64,000 nucleotides of DNA from Proteromonas lacertae (lineage: Eukaryota > Sar > Bigyra > Opalinata > Proteromonadidae): the NCBI GenBank assembly GCA_002245135.1, contig NGBS01000320.1, forward strand, positions 1-64,000, given 5' to 3'. How positions within the stretch are numbered: position 1 is the stretch's first letter; every line of letters begins with the position of its first letter. The translations under genes were made by a program, and so were the position numbers. The notes under the pieces were generated by a model. The model made no database searches. It worked only from the letters and a program-made list of their open reading frames with translations, and had not been told where the DNA came from. This document shows, one piece after another, positions 23,891-37,400 of this stretch.

Positions 23891-24032
23891 GTTTTTTAGA
23901 ACGCTAGAAATCATAAAAAGGAGGTAATTTTCAAATTCAAAATTTTTCGCTCCAAAACTCACTATATTTTTATTATTCAATTAATTCCACCAATTTAAAC
24001 AATATATAATAAATATTATTAAATATAGATGA

Positions 24033-25163
24033 TTAACTTAATTTGTGATAGTTGTCTTTTATAAACAAAGTAATATTTGTATGATTTATATCTTCTACAT
24101 TATAAGAAGGTATAATCTTTAACCAAAATGTTTGACAAGAATATCTTGCACCTTGTAATTCATTAGTAACATATATTTCCCAAATCAAATGATTTAACAA
24201 TCCTTTTGCTTGTAATTCCATTTGCATTATATGTAGCGATGTTATTATTCGAGTAATTCTCAAATAGTTATGAGTCCTATTTAATAAATTACTATATCTC
24301 TCTTTATATCTCTCAGAACGTTTCACTATTCTATCGTTTCTATATAATAAATGAATAAAATAATATACTTATCCCATTTCATCCCATAAAAATCCAACAT
24401 CATTTCAAAAGCTTTATGCATTCTGTTAATACACTCTTCATGCGTTCTAAGATCTAAAAATCATAAATAATAACATATAATCATACATCTTGCTTCTTCA
24501 TCTTTTAAAGGAGGACAAATACAGTTTTGACCTTGTGAAAACATAGGAAATAGCCATTGAATGTATCCATGATTAGTCTCAAGTCTTCTATAATCTCCAA
24601 ACCAATGCGTTATAATTGTATCGATTTTATCACCCATTGGTTCACATTTTATTTGATTTAGATAGAATTTTATTAACTGTGATCTTTGAATTAAATTAAC
24701 TGGAGTTTTAGCAAATGTGGCTGGGAATGTTGAATTTGTTTCAACAGAACGAGGTGATCTAAATTGATCATTCTTTTTATTTGTCGAGTAAGTAGGATTT
24801 ATTGCGTGTTTAGGAGGAATAACTACAGTTGGCACTGGCTTTAATATTTCATTGGTAAGAACATTAGCAGGAAACTGTTTTCTATTTGTAACTATTGGAG
24901 ATATTTGTACTGGTTTTGGTGATGATGAATAAAGAGCAGAATTAGATGGGAAGCAATTATCTATGATTATTATTCAGAAGAATCAAAATACTTGTCTGAT
25001 AACTATAACTTGGCTGTGAAAAATACGCATTCTCACCTACATTATTAATCTTTTTTGTTAAATCTATTCCTACTTTACCAAACACAGTAGAAGTTCGCAT
25101 ATTTATAAAAAGATTTTGAAACGGTTTGACAAATATTTGTCCTTCAATAGTTACAACAAACAT
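24033..25163 (-). CDS. OGFr-domain protein
   Basis: The protein contains the conserved region of the opioid growth factor receptor family. Key strings are THWFGDYRRLETNHGYIQWLFP, given here in two parts as HWFGDYRRLE and NHGYIQWLFP, then NRMHKAFEMMLDFYGMKW and a C-terminal RYSNLLNRTHNYLRITRI followed by an ELQGAR string. These match, in order, the animal OGFr consensus (EDNHSYIQWLFP, YELMLGFYG, NLNWRSHNNLRITRIL, ELPGVR). The ATG at 25163 starts a hydrophobic-poor N-terminus of about 130 residues with a Pro-rich linker. Introns near 24960-24990, 24452-24484 and 24340-24370 join in phase. The function outside animals is unknown; the domain occurs in fungi and protists as well. It lies 43 bp downstream of the charged-protein gene. 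Confidence 0.85.
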
Positions 25164-25206
25164 ATATTGTAGTTAAATAATATATAGATATTTTCAATAT
25201 TATTAA

Positions 25207-25718
25207 TCAGTGTAAAGAAAAATCAAAATCTTCTAAACTATCAGATAAAGCTGTTTGTAATTCATCAGAAGTTATATAAAAACTTTTGAATCTTCCTCTT
25301 GAATCTCTTCGTGGATGTTTGAATGTTGGTATTCTTTCCAAAAATTTTAAATTGGATCTAGTTGCAGGGGACAAATCTTTATATTCATCCAGATTTTCTT
25401 TTTTATCATCATCATTTCTTTTCTATGATATATATATATGTACAATAATACTCTTTTAATTGCTTTCTCGTTAGATTGAGGTGTATCTTCTTTGGAAGAC
25501 TTACTTAATGAATATGTATCTATTGAATTATTTGCTATCATTATAATATCCTAATATTTTATACCTGATTCTTCATGAGTTACCTCTTGATCTTTTTCTT
25601 TCAAAACTTCTTTTTTATCATCTACATTTTCATTCATATTAATTTTAACTTCATCCCCTTTTTCATTGCTATTCTTTTCAGATTCTTTGCCTTCTTCTAC
25701 ATGCTTTTTATCGTCCAT
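25207..25718 (-). CDS. Charged, probably nuclear protein, 3 exons
   Basis: The ATG at 25718 opens a Lys/Glu/Asp-rich, disordered N-terminus. Introns near 25549-25578 (30 nt) and 25423-25451 (29 nt) join in phase, and the second junction creates the basic cluster AIKRKRNDDDKK, a likely nuclear localisation signal. The more ordered C-terminus reads LKFLERIPTFKHPRRDSRGR, then a Leu/Asp/Phe-rich tail DSLEDFDFSL. The stop is at 25207. There is no recognised domain, and the function is unknown. It sits immediately upstream of the OGFr-domain gene. Confidence 0.65.
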
Positions 25719-26086
25719 TTTATTACTAAAATATAGTCGTTACATTTATTTTGAAATTTTATTTTGTAATTATAACATTATTAGTAGAATAATATGTATT
25801 AGTTTAAGTCACCGCAAGTTAGTTATGAGATTTATTCCGTAAACATATTCTTATATATGTAAATACTTTACTTTTATTATAATTATTATATCTACATGAA
25901 TATAAAGAATAAGGTGAATGGTTATTAGAATGATTTTGATAATACAGTGGCTGATGTATTTATGAAATTTGCTGATATATAAGCATATTAAACGTTTTAA
26001 TAGATTATAATAAACTATACTGTAGATTTATCTATAGATCATTAATTAAATGGGGAAAAAAACAAGTAAAAGAAATAAAATTCACT
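25719..26086. other. Intergenic, nothing recognised
   Basis: AT-rich spacer between two minus-strand genes. I see no ORF, RNA gene or repeat of note. It presumably carries the 3' end of the Hsp110-like gene and the promoter of the charged-protein gene. Confidence 0.5.
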
Positions 26087-28336
26087 TTAATTATTTAAAT
26101 ACTCTATTCTTTTTATTATTCTATACATCGTATTACATCCACTGAAACAGTTGATATTACAATTTCTATAAAATTCACTGTGAAATCCATTGCTAAGAAA
26201 ATAATTATGCAATAAAAATGATTCTTCACACAATTTTAGATTATATTCACTATTACTCTTTATTCTATTGTTATATTCATTCATTAAATCTATTCCATCA
26301 ATTTTTAACGAACTTATTGTAGTTAATGGCAATGGATATCATAGGTGGTTTCTTTCTAATCAAAAGTATATTTATACTAATTACATACATCAATTCTGTA
26401 ATTGTTTTATACTTTGATATATCATCTTCTGTTGGTTTATAATACAAATATTCATTTTCGTATTTAATGATTTGATCAATTTGAGTTTTATATACTCTTT
26501 TGGATTGATTTCTATAATATTATTAATTGTTAAATAATAGATTATACATCAAATTTGGTATATTTATTATTAGATTATACTTTTCACATTTACTAATAAT
26601 ACCTTCATGTTCAGTATTTAAATATTCTTTTACATCTTTTAATTGATTTACTAATTCCTCAAATCCCAATCTTAAACTATTTATATCATTATATTTACTA
26701 TTTTTCTTTTTCAATTCTCTTAGAAATTCATCTTTATTAGTATTTATATTATCAATTGGTATGTTTGATGGAATATTCTTCATTTCACGATTTACATTAT
26801 ATACATAACTTTCCATGTCATTTCTAATATGAAGATACAAAAGATTCACTAAATGTGGATGTATTATATTTAATACACTCTCACGAATTGAATCAATATC
26901 AATCTCATTTTTAGTAATATACAACTCATTATCTCTATTTTTGCTTTCATTTATTATTTTCTTATTATCTTTTATTTCATATCTCCATATTCCACTATTA
27001 TATAAACCATAATAAACACATCCACTACATACTGCTTCATCCATATTTAATGTCAAATTCAAAGGAGGTAATATATCATCTTCTTCATTTTCATCTCTTA
27101 TTTCTTTCAATAATTTACATAATTCAGTCTGAAATAGCTTTGTTCTTAATGATCCTCCAATAATTGAAATTTCTAATTTTTTCTTTTCTTCTACAGATAA
27201 TCTGCCTTCTTGTATTGATTTTCTTACTAAATTCAATAATCTATTTAATATTTGATCTTCTATAAGTATCTTGTTCAATTCTTCTATACTAAGTGTTCCA
27301 TTATAATCTTCATCATCACCATCTTCATCATAATCAAATAAATTATCAATAACAATTGAGATAGTATCAGCTCCATTTGCAGATAATTTTTCTTTTGCAT
27401 TATTCATCACTTTTAATACATTATTATACTTTTTATTATTATTTTCTATTACATTTCTAACATCCACTCCTTTTTCTTCTTTAATTTTTCCAATTATATA
27501 ATCTATTAGCAATTTGTCTATAATTCTTCCTCCTAAACAATCATCAAATACTGTATTGATTATTTCACACTTGTTTTTTGTATATCTATTCAATGTTACA
27601 TATGTATTTATATAACCCATATCAATTATTAATACAATTTTGTTTTCATTATTTACTATTATATTATTATTATTTTCATATCCAAATGTTAAACTACTAC
27701 ATAAATACTCTGGAACTGTTTCAATACATCTGTTTTCTATGTTACTATGTAATTCGTATAATTCTTTTATAATTCTATTGTGTGCTTCATTGTAATACAA
27801 AGGAACTGAGTGAAAACAATGGCAATTCCTAGGTAAAAGAGAAGTGTAATTGTAGATAAACAATGACATTATTACTTCATAAGATATGAATTGAAGAGGG
27901 ATTCCACTATAATTTTTCTATTCATTACAGATAAAAAAATTATATTTTATACAATTTTAAACTCTATTTTATTTTTATTACTACAAATACTGGATTTTGG
28001 GAAATGAAAGCACTTCACCATTTCTATATAATCTGATTTTCTTAAAAATAAATCTTTTATATATCTTATTACACTATAATTCGATTTTGTTAACTGTAAA
28101 GTAAAGATATAGACCATACATTGTTCAAGCCACTTTTACCAAACAATAGTTCATTTTCACCAAATACAAGAATAGCTCTATTATATGTTATTATAATATA
28201 TGCTATACGGAGTTCTTCTTGGAAAAGTTGCATTTTCTAACACTTTACACCCATCACCGGTTTTAAAACAACATAATGAGTAATTTTTCCCTCCGAAATC
28301 AACACCATATATCACTTCTTCTTTGTTTTTTGACAT
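26087..28336 (-). CDS. Hsp110-like Hsp70-superfamily protein (no Tudor array)
   Basis: ATG at 28336. The first exon reads VIYGVDFGGKNYSL (first phosphate loop region), then introns near 28185-28215, 28103-28128 and 27925-27997 join RTPAILVFGENELLFGKSGL and a helical stretch. The main exon holds FGYENN, VLIIDMGY (second phosphate motif), AKEKLSANGAD, IIGGSLRTKLFQ (adenosine motif) and LNLTLNMDEAVCSG..YYGLYNSG, the Hsp110 form of the nucleotide-binding domain. It continues into Lys/Asn-rich helices across an intron at about 26518-26553. The last segment (26087-26332) connects only through an intron near 26350-26380 and a +1 break near 26333, so the C-terminus is uncertain. It is paralogous to the Hsp110 half of the gene at 11531-16839. 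Hsp110 proteins usually act as nucleotide-exchange factors for Hsp70; the loops here are divergent. Confidence 0.72.
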
Positions 28337-28487
28337 AAATAAATATTTTCTCAATCAAAATTTTGGATAACCACAGAATCTTAAAAAGTATTATTTCTTT
28401 TTAGAATTTAGCAAATCTATGAATTTTATCTTATTATTTAAATATAAAGTTAAAGATAGTAAAAAAAATGAAATAAAATATATTTAA

Positions 28488-29450
28488 TTATAACTTCTCA
28501 TAATCTGTCTTTACTGTAACACCACTTTCAGCTGCTGTTGTGTAAATTGATTTATCTAAACGAAGATTCTTCACTTTAATCCATACAACAATTCTATTTT
28601 AATATAATAACAATAGATAAATACATCAACACAAAGATAAGAATTTCAAATATGAATAACACTAACAACACATATTCTGTAGCTCCCATATTGGTTGTTT
28701 CATTACCACGATAACTACAATCTTTACCAAAATATCCTTCATTACAATAACAATGAGATCTTTTAGAATCACTATCATAATGACAAGATCCTTGATTTCC
28801 ACATAAATGTCTGTTACTAACACCACAACTTAATGGACATGAGAAGATTGTGTTAATGAACATGTCATATGTACAGTTATTTTCCACAACATCTACATCG
28901 TGAGAAACAACGTAATTATCAGTACATCGAACATGTATAATCAATTTTCTTGGACGACCACAATATTCATCATCACCATAATGAATAACTTGTACACCTT
29001 TTGATGGATCAGAAGCATCTTCAAAGGCAAACTCGGCTTTATTCCAATCATAACCTAATCTTATACATGTATTACCATATCTCTGAATAGCAGGAGATTC
29101 TTCAAATGTACCAGAAGCATCTTCACAAGTAGCATTTGGAGCTTTTGTGATATTGGCACAAAAATTCACATAGTAATCAACATCTAAATCTAATCTAGAA
29201 TCAGTAAAATGATATCTGCAGAAAAATAAAAAATAAATTTGCATACGATGATGAAGTCATCATAGGTGATAAATCATATTCACCAACTGTGCCATATGTA
29301 TCATTACTAAGAGTAAACTTGCCTATAGTCAATAATTAACAAAATGTGATACAATGAGAAGCTAAACTGAAAGACACATTTAATGTGATAAACTATGATT
29401 ATAATAGATAGGAATTACCATACAACAGCTATTAATGCTATATATTTCAT
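28488..29450 (-). CDS. MRH-domain plus EGF type I membrane receptor
   Basis: ATG at 29450 with a short signal-like start MKYIALIAV. A first intron of about 105 nt then leads to FTLSNDTYGTVGEYDLSP, whose exact splice is uncertain. An intron near 29222-29248 follows. The luminal part has the mannose-6-phosphate-receptor-homology pattern: paired cysteines, a GVQVIHYGDDEYC stretch, RKLIIHVRC and a late NNCTYDMFINTIFSC. One EGF-like module follows (CGNQGSCHYD..CYCNEGYFGKDC), then a transmembrane helix (VLLVLFIFEILIFVL). An intron near 28594-28624 adds a cytoplasmic tail ending TDYEKL. It is likely a lectin-type sorting receptor in the Golgi/endosome system. It is divergent with the glucosidase II beta gene, whose product also carries an MRH domain. 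Confidence 0.72.
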
Positions 29451-29894
29451 GAAAGATTTGATTAAAAAGAATTGATGTATCAAGCCTTAATGCTATAAAA
29501 GTATTGAATTTCTATTTAAATATGCCTCATCACAATCTTATACTAATTTCTTCAATTTAGAGGAATAGAGAGTAGTTTAATTTAAAAATTCTTCTACCAA
29601 AGTGTTTTATGCGTTGATCTATAGCTATTGGGTGTAAATTGCATAAATGTTACTTAATACACAACGTAAGTATGATATATTATTAAATAACATGTGCATT
29701 AAATCCAAAAAATGTTGTTTTAAGGAAGAATAGTGTAGATAGCTTGAATTACTTTTTTTTTTTGAGTATAAAACAGATTCTATTCACATAGCTATAAATA
29801 AGTGTGAATTTCAATCTTCTTTGTTTATTTTATTTACAAATTCATTTTTTAAAGCAAATACAAAAATTATATTCGTTTCATTCAAACTTTATCT
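29451..29894. promoter_or_regulatory. Divergent intergenic region between MRH receptor and glucosidase II beta
   Basis: About 445 bp separate the two divergent ATGs. It holds a pure T run near 29751-29763 and TATA-like strings (GAGTATAAAAC near 29764). No ORF is seen. A shared promoter is inferred from position only. Confidence 0.35.
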
Positions 29895-31361
29895 ATGAAT
29901 TTTTCTTTTTTTGGAGTATCATAAATCTTTTGTAATAATTAGATTGCATTTATATGCATTATTGCATCAGTATCTGCAGTATACATAAGAGGTGTACCAA
30001 AGAATAAACAAGAACTCTATACTCGAGGTTTAGAGGATCCAGAAACTGTATCAATTATAAATATTATTGTAAATAGTTTGAATGTTTGGATAAACTAAAA
30101 GTAATTCCATTTTATCAAGTAAATGACGATTATTGTGACTGTCCTGATGGTTCAGATGAACCTGGCACTTGTATAGAATAGAATATAATTTTATATTTAT
30201 TTAATTCTAGCTGCATGTCCAAATTTTCATTTTTATTGTCAAAATCGTGGATTTTTAAGTAATTACATCCCTAGTTCAAACGTAAATGATGGAATATGTG
30301 ATTGTTGTGATGGATCTGATGAATCAACAACAATAATCTGTCACAACAAATGTGAAGAATTAGCAAATCAATATTTGTATAATAATAGTTTTTCTATTTA
30401 TAAAATAGACAACAATCAGAAAATGAAAAAAGAAATTACGAAATGGGAATTCACGAGAGAACTAAATATGAACAAGAAGGCAAAGCAATGTTAGAATCAT
30501 TAAAAACAGAAGTATCTCAATTACAAACAGAATTAGATGGATTAAAATCAGATTTACCATCTATCAAAGAGAATAAAGAAAACATGGAAAAATTAGAAGA
30601 AGAAGAAAAGAAGAATGTAATGAATAGTCCAGAATGGTCAGAAAAACATAACGAATTATTGAAGAAGTTAAAAATATCAGAAATGACAGTAGAACAATTA
30701 CAAGAAGTGATTATTGAATTAGGAAAGAAATATAATACTGGTAGAGATATTCAAGAAATTTCTAAGAAAATTATGAATGATAATGAAGCAATAGTTGAAG
30801 ATATTGTGTTTGACAATTATTTACCTCCTAATACTTATACTAAACCAGAAGCTAATGAAGCTAGAACTAAGTTGCAAGAAGCTGAAAAGAAAATAAATGA
30901 CTTAGAATCACAAATTAATGAAAAGAATAAGAATTTAAATATAAAAGAGATTATTGATGATGTTGCTTGGTATTATATTAAAGGAAAGTGCTATGATGGT
31001 AGATCAGGTAAATATAACTATCATCATTGCTTATTAGATTCAATAACACAAGATGGTACAAGTATAGGCACTTTTGACCATATGGAAGAAATTGATGATA
31101 AAAAGAAGAAAATTTTGTATTATAAGAATGGTAGTAGCTGTTGGAATGGACCTAATAGATCTTGTAAAGTTACTTTGGAATGTGGAGCTGAGAATAGAGT
31201 GATTGACGTTAGTGAGCCAAGTACTTGTGTTTATGAGATGAAATTTCAAAGTCCATTAGGATGCAATCCAAGCAAACCAGTATATATACTTTATTATTCT
31301 TTTTTTTATTTAATAGTCTTATTTTGATCCAAATTTATGCGAAGATGGATGTGAACTGTAA
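29895..31361 (+). CDS. Glucosidase II beta subunit
   Basis: This is the non-catalytic ER subunit that retains glucosidase II and presents N-glycans for glucose trimming. The ATG at 29895 plus a 27-nt intron (29916-29942) gives a signal peptide and [18 protein letters not shown]. Introns near 30041-30069, 30171-30210 and 30377-30408 join two LDLa-like modules ending [12 protein letters not shown] and [11 protein letters not shown] Glu/Lys-rich coiled-coil follows (about residues 130-290). The C-terminal MRH domain has [34 protein letters not shown] and [15 protein letters not shown]. After the last intron (31280-31316) the protein ends CEDGCEL, a poor match to an HDEL-type signal. Alternative splicing at GTAAGC (31357) would replace that tail with about 16 residues, but that donor is unlike the GTAT donors used elsewhere. 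Confidence 0.93.
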
Positions 31362-31477
31362 GCATTGATGATATAAAACAATTTATCATAAGTATTATTT
31401 TCAATTTCCTTTTTTTCAGGTGTTTTTTTGATGGATTCTTTTTTGAAAATGACAAGCCAAGCTGCTTCTCTAAATAA

Positions 31478-34400
31478 ATGTTAAATTTCATAAGATATAT
31501 CCCATATATTGTACTGGGATATCTACCATTTGTAGTAATATCTTCATTTGTATACATATATATGCAATTTATTTCATTATAGGCAATATCTTTTCTTCTT
31601 ACATTTCTTAAAACAGTTTTATGTATTAAATACCAAATTTTCTTGTAGTGAAATATATTAAACCTAAAATACCAAAGTCAATTCAACCAAATTTCTTTCA
31701 TAATTGTTGGATAGTATTCTTTTATGCACCAATAAAAGCATTTTTCTATTCACATTATTTATTTACGGTGATTGTTAAAGGTGGTAAGTTGAAGTTAGTA
31801 GTTGATGCTGATGATAGTTTTCATGAGGATGTTTGGAAAGAAAGAATTAAAAAAATGTTAGAAATAAAACTACGTATATTATATTTGTGATTGTATAGCC
31901 TCAAATCTTGGTTTTATCTTAAACATTTTAAGATTCTTCACAATTACTGTTGAAGGAGTAGATGTGGAAGTGGTTTATACACACAAAAACAAAAATTTAT
32001 TCTCTTTATATGTTAATAACATTCAATTCTCATTTTCTATAAGATTCAAATCAAATACTCTACAAATAAATATAAATAAGGATGAATCAAATAAACCAAT
32101 CAGATTTGGAGTAATTAATGATTGTAATAACTATATTGATTATAATGGATTTAATATTGATGTATGTTAATTATTGATTTTCTATAATTAGATGACTTTA
32201 CCCTATGAGAATGGAAGTATTACTTCAGTAACTCCTTCAGATGTGAATATAACGTTAAATAGTGTTGAAGCATTCATAAAACCATCGAATATGAACTTAT
32301 TGTTATTTCTCTATGAATATAATGTATATTTTATCTTTTATTCTCTTATTAATAGTTAAAATCAAATCATCTCAAAGTATTGAAATTACTCAGCAGTCAT
32401 ATACGTAACTTTTGTCATAACACATTGATAGAATCAAAAGATTTTCTTAAACTGTTAAACAGTATATATATAATATTTACTATATATATATAGCTTACAT
32501 TTGTCCATCATTTCAATTAACTGTAAATAAATTCCAATTAAACATTTTACAAACATATCGATATAAGATGATAATATATATCAATGATTTATCATTTACT
32601 CACAAGATATATACACATAATAAAGATAACAGAGAAAATGGATTTGATAATGATGAATTATACTATTCTGTTCAAGCGAAAAGATTATCGACAATAACAG
32701 AATTCTATATAAAAATCATCACCAAAATAAAAAGCGTCAAAATAGATACAACGCATACATGTAACTGTTCAATAGTCAAGCCAAGTTTAAATCCAACTTG
32801 TACTAATTCAAGTCATATCACTCATTTCTTATATATTCCAAATATTGAATTCGTTAATGAGTTTTTAACAAGTTCTGAAATGATAGATCGAGTTAATTGT
32901 TATACATCTCATTGTACTTATTCAATAGTAGTTCCAGCAATTGATATTCATATAGATCCATCAGTTTCGTTGTTTATTTATTACATAACCAAACAAATGT
33001 CAGAATCATTGAAAAATATTATTCATCAAAGTAGTTATGATAGAATCACATCATTTATACAAATTAAATATTATTATTATAATCGATTATATGAATATTG
33101 GTCATTCTTACCACCAGTTATTCAATCTATTATAATTGAATCAATATTACCTTCTATCTCACTTACAACAATGGTTCAAAATATATCATTGAAATTTAGT
33201 AATTCTCCACATGAAGACCTTTTACAAATGTTAGTAAAATCTTTTGATTTATCAGTTGATTATAATTTAGGTGAAGATTATGCAGTAATGATTACAGTCG
33301 ATGATATAGTTGGTGAATTATTTGATTATCCTTATTTATTCACAAGACAAGAGAAAGATGTATTAAATCCACCAATTGAATATGATTATAAAGATGTATG
33401 GATTTATGATAAGAAGTTCTTAATTGTTCCACAGTTTATAGTTCATATTAACTCTATTATGCCTTTTATTATTCCATCTGTTAAGTTTAATATACCTGAC
33501 AATGTTGTATTTGTTTATTCACATGATTTATGTCAGATATTGGGAGATATTGAATGGTTATTTATGTTAATGCTTCCTGAAGATTTATTACCAAAAACAC
33601 CTAATGAGCTTGACATTGCTCAAGCCACTGACATTGACAAACTGCCAAACCGACCTGATCCACCAGGTGTAACAGCAGATCCATTTGAAAGTAAACCAGC
33701 TTATACAATAATCAGTGGAAGTATTAATAATATAAAGTGTTATGTTCCATATTCCATTGAATTTAATGAAATTAAAAATCCCTGTCAAACTTCTAGTCCA
33801 ACTCATAAACAACAACAACAAAATATAAGTAATAATGAACCAGCAATAATTGCAATGAAATTGGTTACTTTAGATACAATGTTTGTAGGATTAAACAATG
33901 AATTAAACTGGAGAGCAGAATTCAAAAATATTCATATCAATCAAGAAAAACTACCCAATCAAGAACTAGATCAAAAATCAAAGACTATCATCTTTACACA
34001 TGTTGTAATATATGGATATCCATTCTATAAAGATGGTTTATATATCGATGTATTTCTAGAAAATGTCAAAGTAAGTTGGGGAGTTGAAATGTATGTTCAT
34101 TTTCATGGTTTTATGCAAAGAATCAAATATATGGCTTATGTGAGTAATTTTACATTAGCATTGAGATTGGAACACTTAAGAGAACATTTAAATGAAAGAA
34201 ATAGCGGTTGTGGATGTAAGAATCTTGTGTATGGTGAATATATTGATAAAATTGGTGCACAAATCAGTCCATTTGATAATCCAAGTGGAATATTCATTGA
34301 AGGATGTAATAAGAATCCTTCCTACTACAATTATGATTATTTACAATATTTAAAATGGAAAGAATATACAAGATTAAGTGGAAGTGGTGAAAAATTGTTT

Positions 34401-37400
34401 AGAGTATATTGTTATGATTTGAATGTATTTATGGGAAGTAACAGAGATAATGATAATATAGAACCAGTGGCTGTACATTTTGATTTATTCGCTACTTATG
34501 ATCTTTATTCTCATTGGCTATTTGATCATGTGAATGTATCTTATAAAGGAGTGAAATTCTTTGAAGCCGGTTTGATTGATGCTTTACAGACGAATGAGAA
34601 TCAAGATAGAATACTTGGAACTTACCATGCTGAAATATTGCTAAGGGAACAAGCTGTATCTCAAAAGAAAGGTATTTTTTACAATGTAATGGAATCTTTA
34701 TATGGAAAATATGGTTGGAATATAACTTTGAATGATTTATCTATCACTATACCACCTATTGAAATGAATACATCTTTAGATTACTTTATGGCTATTGGAA
34801 AAGGAGCTTCTTTGATTAAAGGAAGATTTCAACCTCGTTGTCAAGAATTCTACAAATATTTCCGTTGGTATCCACCCGATTTATCACCTGGAACAATTTG
34901 GTTGAATTTGAACAACTTGAAGATTGAAATATTAGAGAAATCTGAATATGAATCAATGATTCATGAGTATAGAGTTCCATTAAAGACAGAAATATATAGA
35001 AGATACTTATCAAGACAGTATTATCAAGATTTTACTGAGATAAATGAAGATATTAAAGTGAACAGAGATGAATACTTCAAACAGTTATATTTAAGAGAAA
35101 TAGAAAGTGCTAATCGATATATAAAGTCAATTCCATTGAATAGAAATCATCATAAAAGTTTATTGTTTTTGTCAGTTGATAGAATGAAAATGGTTTATAA
35201 TTTAAAGATAGATACACCATTTGTTGTGTCAATAATACAGAAATCTGAAAATGATTTTATTATCAAAGATGATAGAAGAAGAATGCCATTAACAGATGGC
35301 TTAAGTGGTGGAAATTATGAAATAACCATTGAGAATATGAGAGTGAATATTCGAAATCATTTTAATGACATTGTCAAGATAGATTCAGTTAAAATCAATG
35401 GTAATACAGCAAGTATAATGTTTGCTACTTATAATTGTTTCACTGAAATACATCAACATATTATAATAAATAATATATATGCTCCATTAGAATATACTAT
35501 TGCTCCAATGGAATTATACGGTTCTTTAAAGTTAGAAATCAATGGAGTTGACTTTACAATGACTTGTGGAGATTATAACTCATTATTTGATACTTGTAAG
35601 ATAAGTTATGAGTTAATAAAAGACTTTATCACTTTTGGTGATTTGATTCCTTTTGATTATATTCGAATGTTGTGTCATTTTGATTTGAATGTGAATATGA
35701 ATCATATTCATTCAGAATTGAGAAATACAAATGATCCATTTAGCTTGAATAATAAAGGAATGTATATTGATATTAAACGTATTGATTTAATATCTTCTCA
35801 ATTGTTTTATGATCATGAAATAAAAATAGAAGATTTCTCAGTTTCATTGAATGAGAATACAACAATAGAGAATGTGTTATTGACTAAAGAGAATAGTAAT
35901 ATAGGAGATGATGAAAGAATGAAAAATTCATTTGAGATATTGTATTTACCACTTCAAATAATCAATATATCATTAGATTACTATGAAAATCCAAATGTCG
36001 ATCATTCTCATCATATATTCCCTTATGTTTACACCAATAAAGATAGAACTAAAGCTTATCCTAATGTGAATTACACTGGAACAAGAAATAAGAAAGAAAC
36101 TGATGAAGTAAGAGCTTTGTTAGTAAAAGACTTTAAAATGAATAAAATTTGTTTGAATATCAAATATCAAATGAAACAATTCAATAATATTCCTCATTTG
36201 AATATATCTATTGATAAAATATTTGAGTTAATCGATTGGAGTGTGAATTATTTCTATTATTTCATAAGTTATGCTTCCAGTCATTATTTTAAGACACTCA
36301 TCTATGATTATTTCAGATCAGTTCATTTTGATAAAATAATTATAGAAAGATTTGAAGTGAATGTGATAGATAATTCATCAAATAGTAAAATAGGAATAAA
36401 TGTAAATATTCCAAATCCAATTTACATCAAGTTTAACTTAGATAAAGTGAGATGTGATGATAATAATAATATCTATGATGATTTAGAGTATATAGTAATC
36501 AATAAGAATGAACCTTATTTGTGGTTATTATCACATTCAATTCTATATATTAATGGAATTATTTGTAACTTTATGAAACTATCACTTCCACCTCATCAGA
36601 CTTATTTTAATTACTTCTCTTCAATTGAACAAGTTCAATTGTTCCAATACCGAAAAGATGATTCTGAATTGATAAAAGAATTGAAATATCTAATAGAATC
36701 ATCGCCTTCATCCACAATACCATCTAAATTGAACTTTTCTAATTTAAGTTCAAAGCATTTGAATAGAAATGTAAATAATTATGGTAGCGGAAATGATTCT
36801 TCAGGATGTAATACTCCTACCAATAATCAATCAAATTCTCCTCAATTCCCATCCAATATTTCACTCTATCAGTCAAATATATCTATTACTGTTATATCAT
36901 TCAAATGTTCAATAAAAAATGCATTTATAATGAATTACTTATTACCACTGTTTATTACAACAAGACAAATATTAGAAGCTGAAATACCAATCAGATATGA
37001 GACAATTATGAGAATGGTAAATCCTGAAAAGTATAAACAACAGAAAGCTGAAAAGAATAACACTGTTGGTGGAATAAGTTTGGGTAGAAGAGGATCAGCA
37101 CCATCTTTAGAAGAAGTAGGAATGATGGATAATCTGTCTTCATCAATATTGAACTTTAGAAGCCAATCAACAAGTATATTTTATTCTCTATATTTTTTTT
37201 TACAATAGATTTAGATGCATTGACAAAGTATATTGATTCAATTAAAAGTGATATAATTCCTCGAATAGAAATCCATTGTAGAAATCCACAAATACACATT
37301 CAAAATGACACTACAAATGATGTATTGCTATGTTATGTAAATGATATAAATATTATTCTATTTACTAACAGCAAATACTCTAAATTCCATGTTACTTTCT

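Noticed and set aside
26523-26560. Stop codon at 26523 as the true end of the second Hsp110-like gene
   Set aside because: An intron of about 36 nt (GTATAATC..TATAG) removes the stops and continues the frame into NQSKRVYKTQIDQ, so the gene extends further.
31357-31421. Extra final intron in glucosidase II beta (GTAAGC donor)
   Set aside because: Every other donor in the gene is GTAT and the putative intron is longer than its neighbours. The stop at 31361 is preferred, though not proven.
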